Assembly: GCF_900116285.1 (NCBI RefSeq)
Contig: NZ_FPAJ01000001.1
Coordinates: forward strand, 1,043,135 to 1,107,134
Length of the DNA: 64,000 nt
Direction of reading: 5' to 3'
From: Sulfitobacter marinus
GTDB lineage: Bacteria > Pseudomonadota > Alphaproteobacteria > Rhodobacterales > Rhodobacteraceae
How positions within the stretch are numbered: position 1 is the stretch's first letter; every line of letters starts with the position of its first letter. The translations under genes were made by a program, and so were the position numbers. The notes beneath the pieces are model-generated. The model was not told the origin of the DNA. It saw only the letters and a program-made list of their open reading frames with translations, and searched no databases. Below are positions 62,159 through 64,000 of the stretch, in pieces.

Positions 62159-64000
62159 TTAGAAGGATTTGGTCAGGTTGGCCTGCAGCGTGTGCCGTTG
62201 GGCACCTTTGCTGAACTGCCCAGTATAGCCGAACCCGATGCTGGTGCTTGCCCCCAGATCAACATTGATACCCGCCGTGATGACGGCTGTGTTGGTTGCG
62301 ATCGGTACGCCTTCGATGCGGAACTTTGAGCCGCCGTCAAAAGCCGCATCCATCTGTGACGTCAGATCACCCGCCGCATGCTGCCAGGCGACAGACCATG
62401 CAAGGCTGGCGTATTTTGGCCCGAACATGATGTCATGCGTGGCCCGCACACCCAGCGTGGCCAAAACCATATCTTGCGAGGCCGCATCCACCGTAAGCGC
62501 AGATGCGCCCCCGCTTTCGGTAAACCCATCCGTATCAAGCATGGTGTAGGAGGCGTTGATAAAGGGCTCGAACTGCGCAACGCCATAGCTGGCCTCGGCG
62601 AACAGGGTCGCCGATTGGGCTTTGTAACTGGCGCTCAGGTCATCTGTCGTCGCGCCGACCGTGACCCTGCGTTCGCTATCGATCTCATGATACCCGTAGG
62701 TTGCCCCAAAGCGCAGGTTCAGCGGCCCCCGCTGAGTGCTGCCATAAATCCCCAGATGCGCAGCAGTGGCCGTGCCGGATGACTGACGACCGGTGATGTC
62801 ATATTCCGACCTGCTGACCCCCAGTGTCACACCAAGCTGCAGATCCGGCGATGTCATCAGGTTGACACCCGCAAGCGCGCCACCGCCACTGCGTTTCATC
62901 TCGGCAGCATCGGTTGTTTCTTCGGTCTCGGCCTGGAACCCAAAGACCGTGCCCCAGGTGTCGCGTGAGGGTGCCGGGATGCCACGGGTGACAGCCGGGG
63001 CCGGCCCCGTGGCGGACGTGTCGCGCATATGACCCAGAATACTACCCGCGATCGCCGCATCATTCTGGAAGAGAAAGCTTTTGGCGGAAGCATGCGCCTC
63101 GCCGGACATGCTGTCATACGCCGCCTCAACTTTATCGTCCTCAAGCGCCACAACAGCATCATAAAGGGCAGAGCCGCTGCCAAGGCTGTCCACAGCATTT
63201 GCCGTGGCGACCTGGTTTGACGTGGTTGCCAAATCCTTAAGGGCGACATCGTTGCGGGTCAGCTTCACATTCACTTTGTTCGGGTCATAACTGACCTTGG
63301 CATCAAGGAAGGCAAAACTGTCTGTCACGGTCCCGAAGGTGCCGGTGACACCGCTGCTGGCTTTGATGATGGTGTAATCGGTCGATTTCGCGTAGGTGCT
63401 GCCATCTTGGCCATTCGTTTCCGGGGCGATTTTCAGAGTCGCGCTGCCGTTGATCGTCACCGTGCCCGTGACATTTAACAGATCACTGTCACCGTCGGCG
63501 TTTACCTCTACCGCATAGGAGGACCCCGCATTGAAAACGGTATTGCCCGCAGCGATGGTTCCGATGGAATTGCCCGGCGCAAACGTGCCGCCGGAGTTGA
63601 CGGCCACAGTGCCGACCGTGCCGGATCCGCCTAGGGTGCCGCCATTCAGGGTGATGGCACCGGTGCTGCCATTGACCACAAGCGTGCCAGCAGAGATCGT
63701 CGTGCCCCCGGTGTGGCTGCTCGTCCCCGTCAGGGTCAGGGTGCCGGTGCCCGATTTGGTGAGGGACCCCGTTCCAGAAATGTCGCCGCCATAGGTTAAC
63801 GCATCGCTGCGATTGAAGGCCAAAGCGCTGTTATTGGTGACATCGCCGGACAGGCTGCCGCTGGTGCCACCATTGCCGATTTGCAGTGTACCAGCAGAGA
63901 TCGTTGTGCCCCCGGTGTGGCTGCTTGCCCCCGTCAGGGTCAAGGTTCCTGCTCCCGATTTGGTGAGGGACCCCGTTCCGGAAATGTCACCGCCATAGCT
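62159..64000 (-). CDS. Autotransporter domain protein (partial, N-terminus outside window)
   Basis: Type V secreted protein; the visible 613 residues are the end of the passenger and the translocator. From the right edge come beta-helix repeats rich in Gly, Ser and Thr (SSHTGGTTISAGTL, SGTGSLTKSGTGTLTLTG), then a conserved junction (GGTFAPGNSIGTIAAGNTVFNAGSSYAVEVN), a helical linker (SMSGEAHASAKSFLFQNDAAI) and from about 270 residues before the end an outer-membrane beta-barrel finishing in phenylalanine (LTKSF), as required for barrel assembly. The frame is open to the edge, so the real start lies beyond it. Confidence 0.92.
   Translation of the reverse strand, partial: SYGGDISGTGSLTKSGAGTLTLTGASSHTGGTTISAGTLQIGNGGTSGSLSGDVTNNSALAFNRSDALTYGGDISGTGSLTKSGTGTLTLTGTSSHTGGTTISAGTLVVNGSTGAITLNGGTLGGSGTVGTVAVNSGGTFAPGNSIGTIAAGNTVFNAGSSYAVEVNADGDSDLLNVTGTVTINGSATLKIAPETNGQDGSTYAKSTDYTIIKASSGVTGTFGTVTDSFAFLDAKVSYDPNKVNVKLTRNDVALKDLATTSNQVATANAVDSLGSGSALYDAVVALEDDKVEAAYDSMSGEAHASAKSFLFQNDAAIAGSILGHMRDTSATGPAPAVTRGIPAPSRDTWGTVFGFQAETEETTDAAEMKRSGGGALAGVNLMTSPDLQLGVTLGVSRSEYDITGRQSSGTATAAHLGIYGSTQRGPLNLRFGATYGYHEIDSERRVTVGATTDDLSASYKAQSATLFAEASYGVAQFEPFINASYTMLDTDGFTESGGASALTVDAASQDMVLATLGVRATHDIMFGPKYASLAWSVAWQHAAGDLTSQMDAAFDGGSKFRIEGVPIATNTAVITAGINVDLGASTSIGFGYTGQFSKGAQRHTLQANLTKSF
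63687..64000 (-). repeat. 204-bp tandem repeat in the autotransporter passenger
   Basis: A segment beginning CCAGCAGAGATCG at 63687 recurs beginning CCAGCAGAGATCG at 63891, a period of 204 bp or 68 codons. The two copies agree closely over the last about 110 bases, differing mainly at silent positions. They encode successive passenger repeat units and the series continues beyond the right edge. Confidence 0.8.

Noticed and set aside
62159..63943. 594-residue version of the autotransporter starting at an internal codon
   Set aside because: The frame stays open with the same repeat pattern to the window edge, so the apparent start is an artefact of the edge.

Overview
The window looks like a chromosome segment of a marine alphaproteobacterium of the Rhodobacterales (Roseobacter group). 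This is inferred from the mixture of ABC and TRAP importers, the order of the C-P lyase genes, the hydantoinase and ggt/DUF1028 sets, the moderately high GC content and the general look of the proteins; no rRNA or other marker gene is present. It is almost entirely catabolic and transport cassettes, each with its own regulator. No tRNA, rRNA, CRISPR array or intact transposon was seen.

Layout. 1-8304: phosphonate utilisation (phnG-H-I-J running off the left edge, phnF regulator, a hexapeptide acetyltransferase, and the phnC-D-E-E importer). 8377-10519: a small membrane redox unit (six-helix protein, ferric-reductase-like flavoprotein, 35-residue membrane peptide). 10678-13101: rlmF, then a glutathione S-transferase divergent from a TetR regulator with paired operators between them. 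13298-22248: a peptide ABC importer, gamma-glutamyltransferase, DUF1028 protein and GntR regulator in one long minus-strand operon. 22707-35495: a sugar-acid or 2-oxo-acid regulon with a TRAP importer, PhyH-type dioxygenase, two beta-hydroxyacid dehydrogenases, pentonate-type dehydratase, SDR, zinc dehydrogenase, enolase-superfamily dehydratase and a FadR-type GntR regulator. Three sites fitting that regulator family's consensus lie in its promoters. 35826-39735: an iron-complex ABC importer divergent from a methyltransferase.

39816-54208 is the most interesting part. A LacI regulator and a sugar-type ABC importer share an identical palindrome with a hydantoinase operon (hyuA-hyuB) and a divergent operon of aconitase-like subunits (LeuC/LeuD family), an isochorismatase-family amidohydrolase and an isocitrate-lyase/PEP-mutase-family lyase. 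The enzyme types fit, in order, ring opening of a cyclic imide or lactam, deamidation, hydration of an alkylmaleate and retro-aldol cleavage. That resembles the last steps of nicotinate fermentation, but attached to a hydantoinase. The pathway is inference from gene families and context.

54280-62147 holds smaller units (LysR/GntP-like permease, membrane-anchored AraC regulator with tandem palindromes and a secreted-type alpha/beta hydrolase, ThDP enzyme/Lrp regulator). Between them lie decayed genes: a dehalogenase-like hydrolase end, an IS3-type orfA, an SDR and a VOC protein. 62159-64000 is the C-terminal part of an autotransporter whose passenger contains 204-bp tandem repeats and which continues past the right edge.
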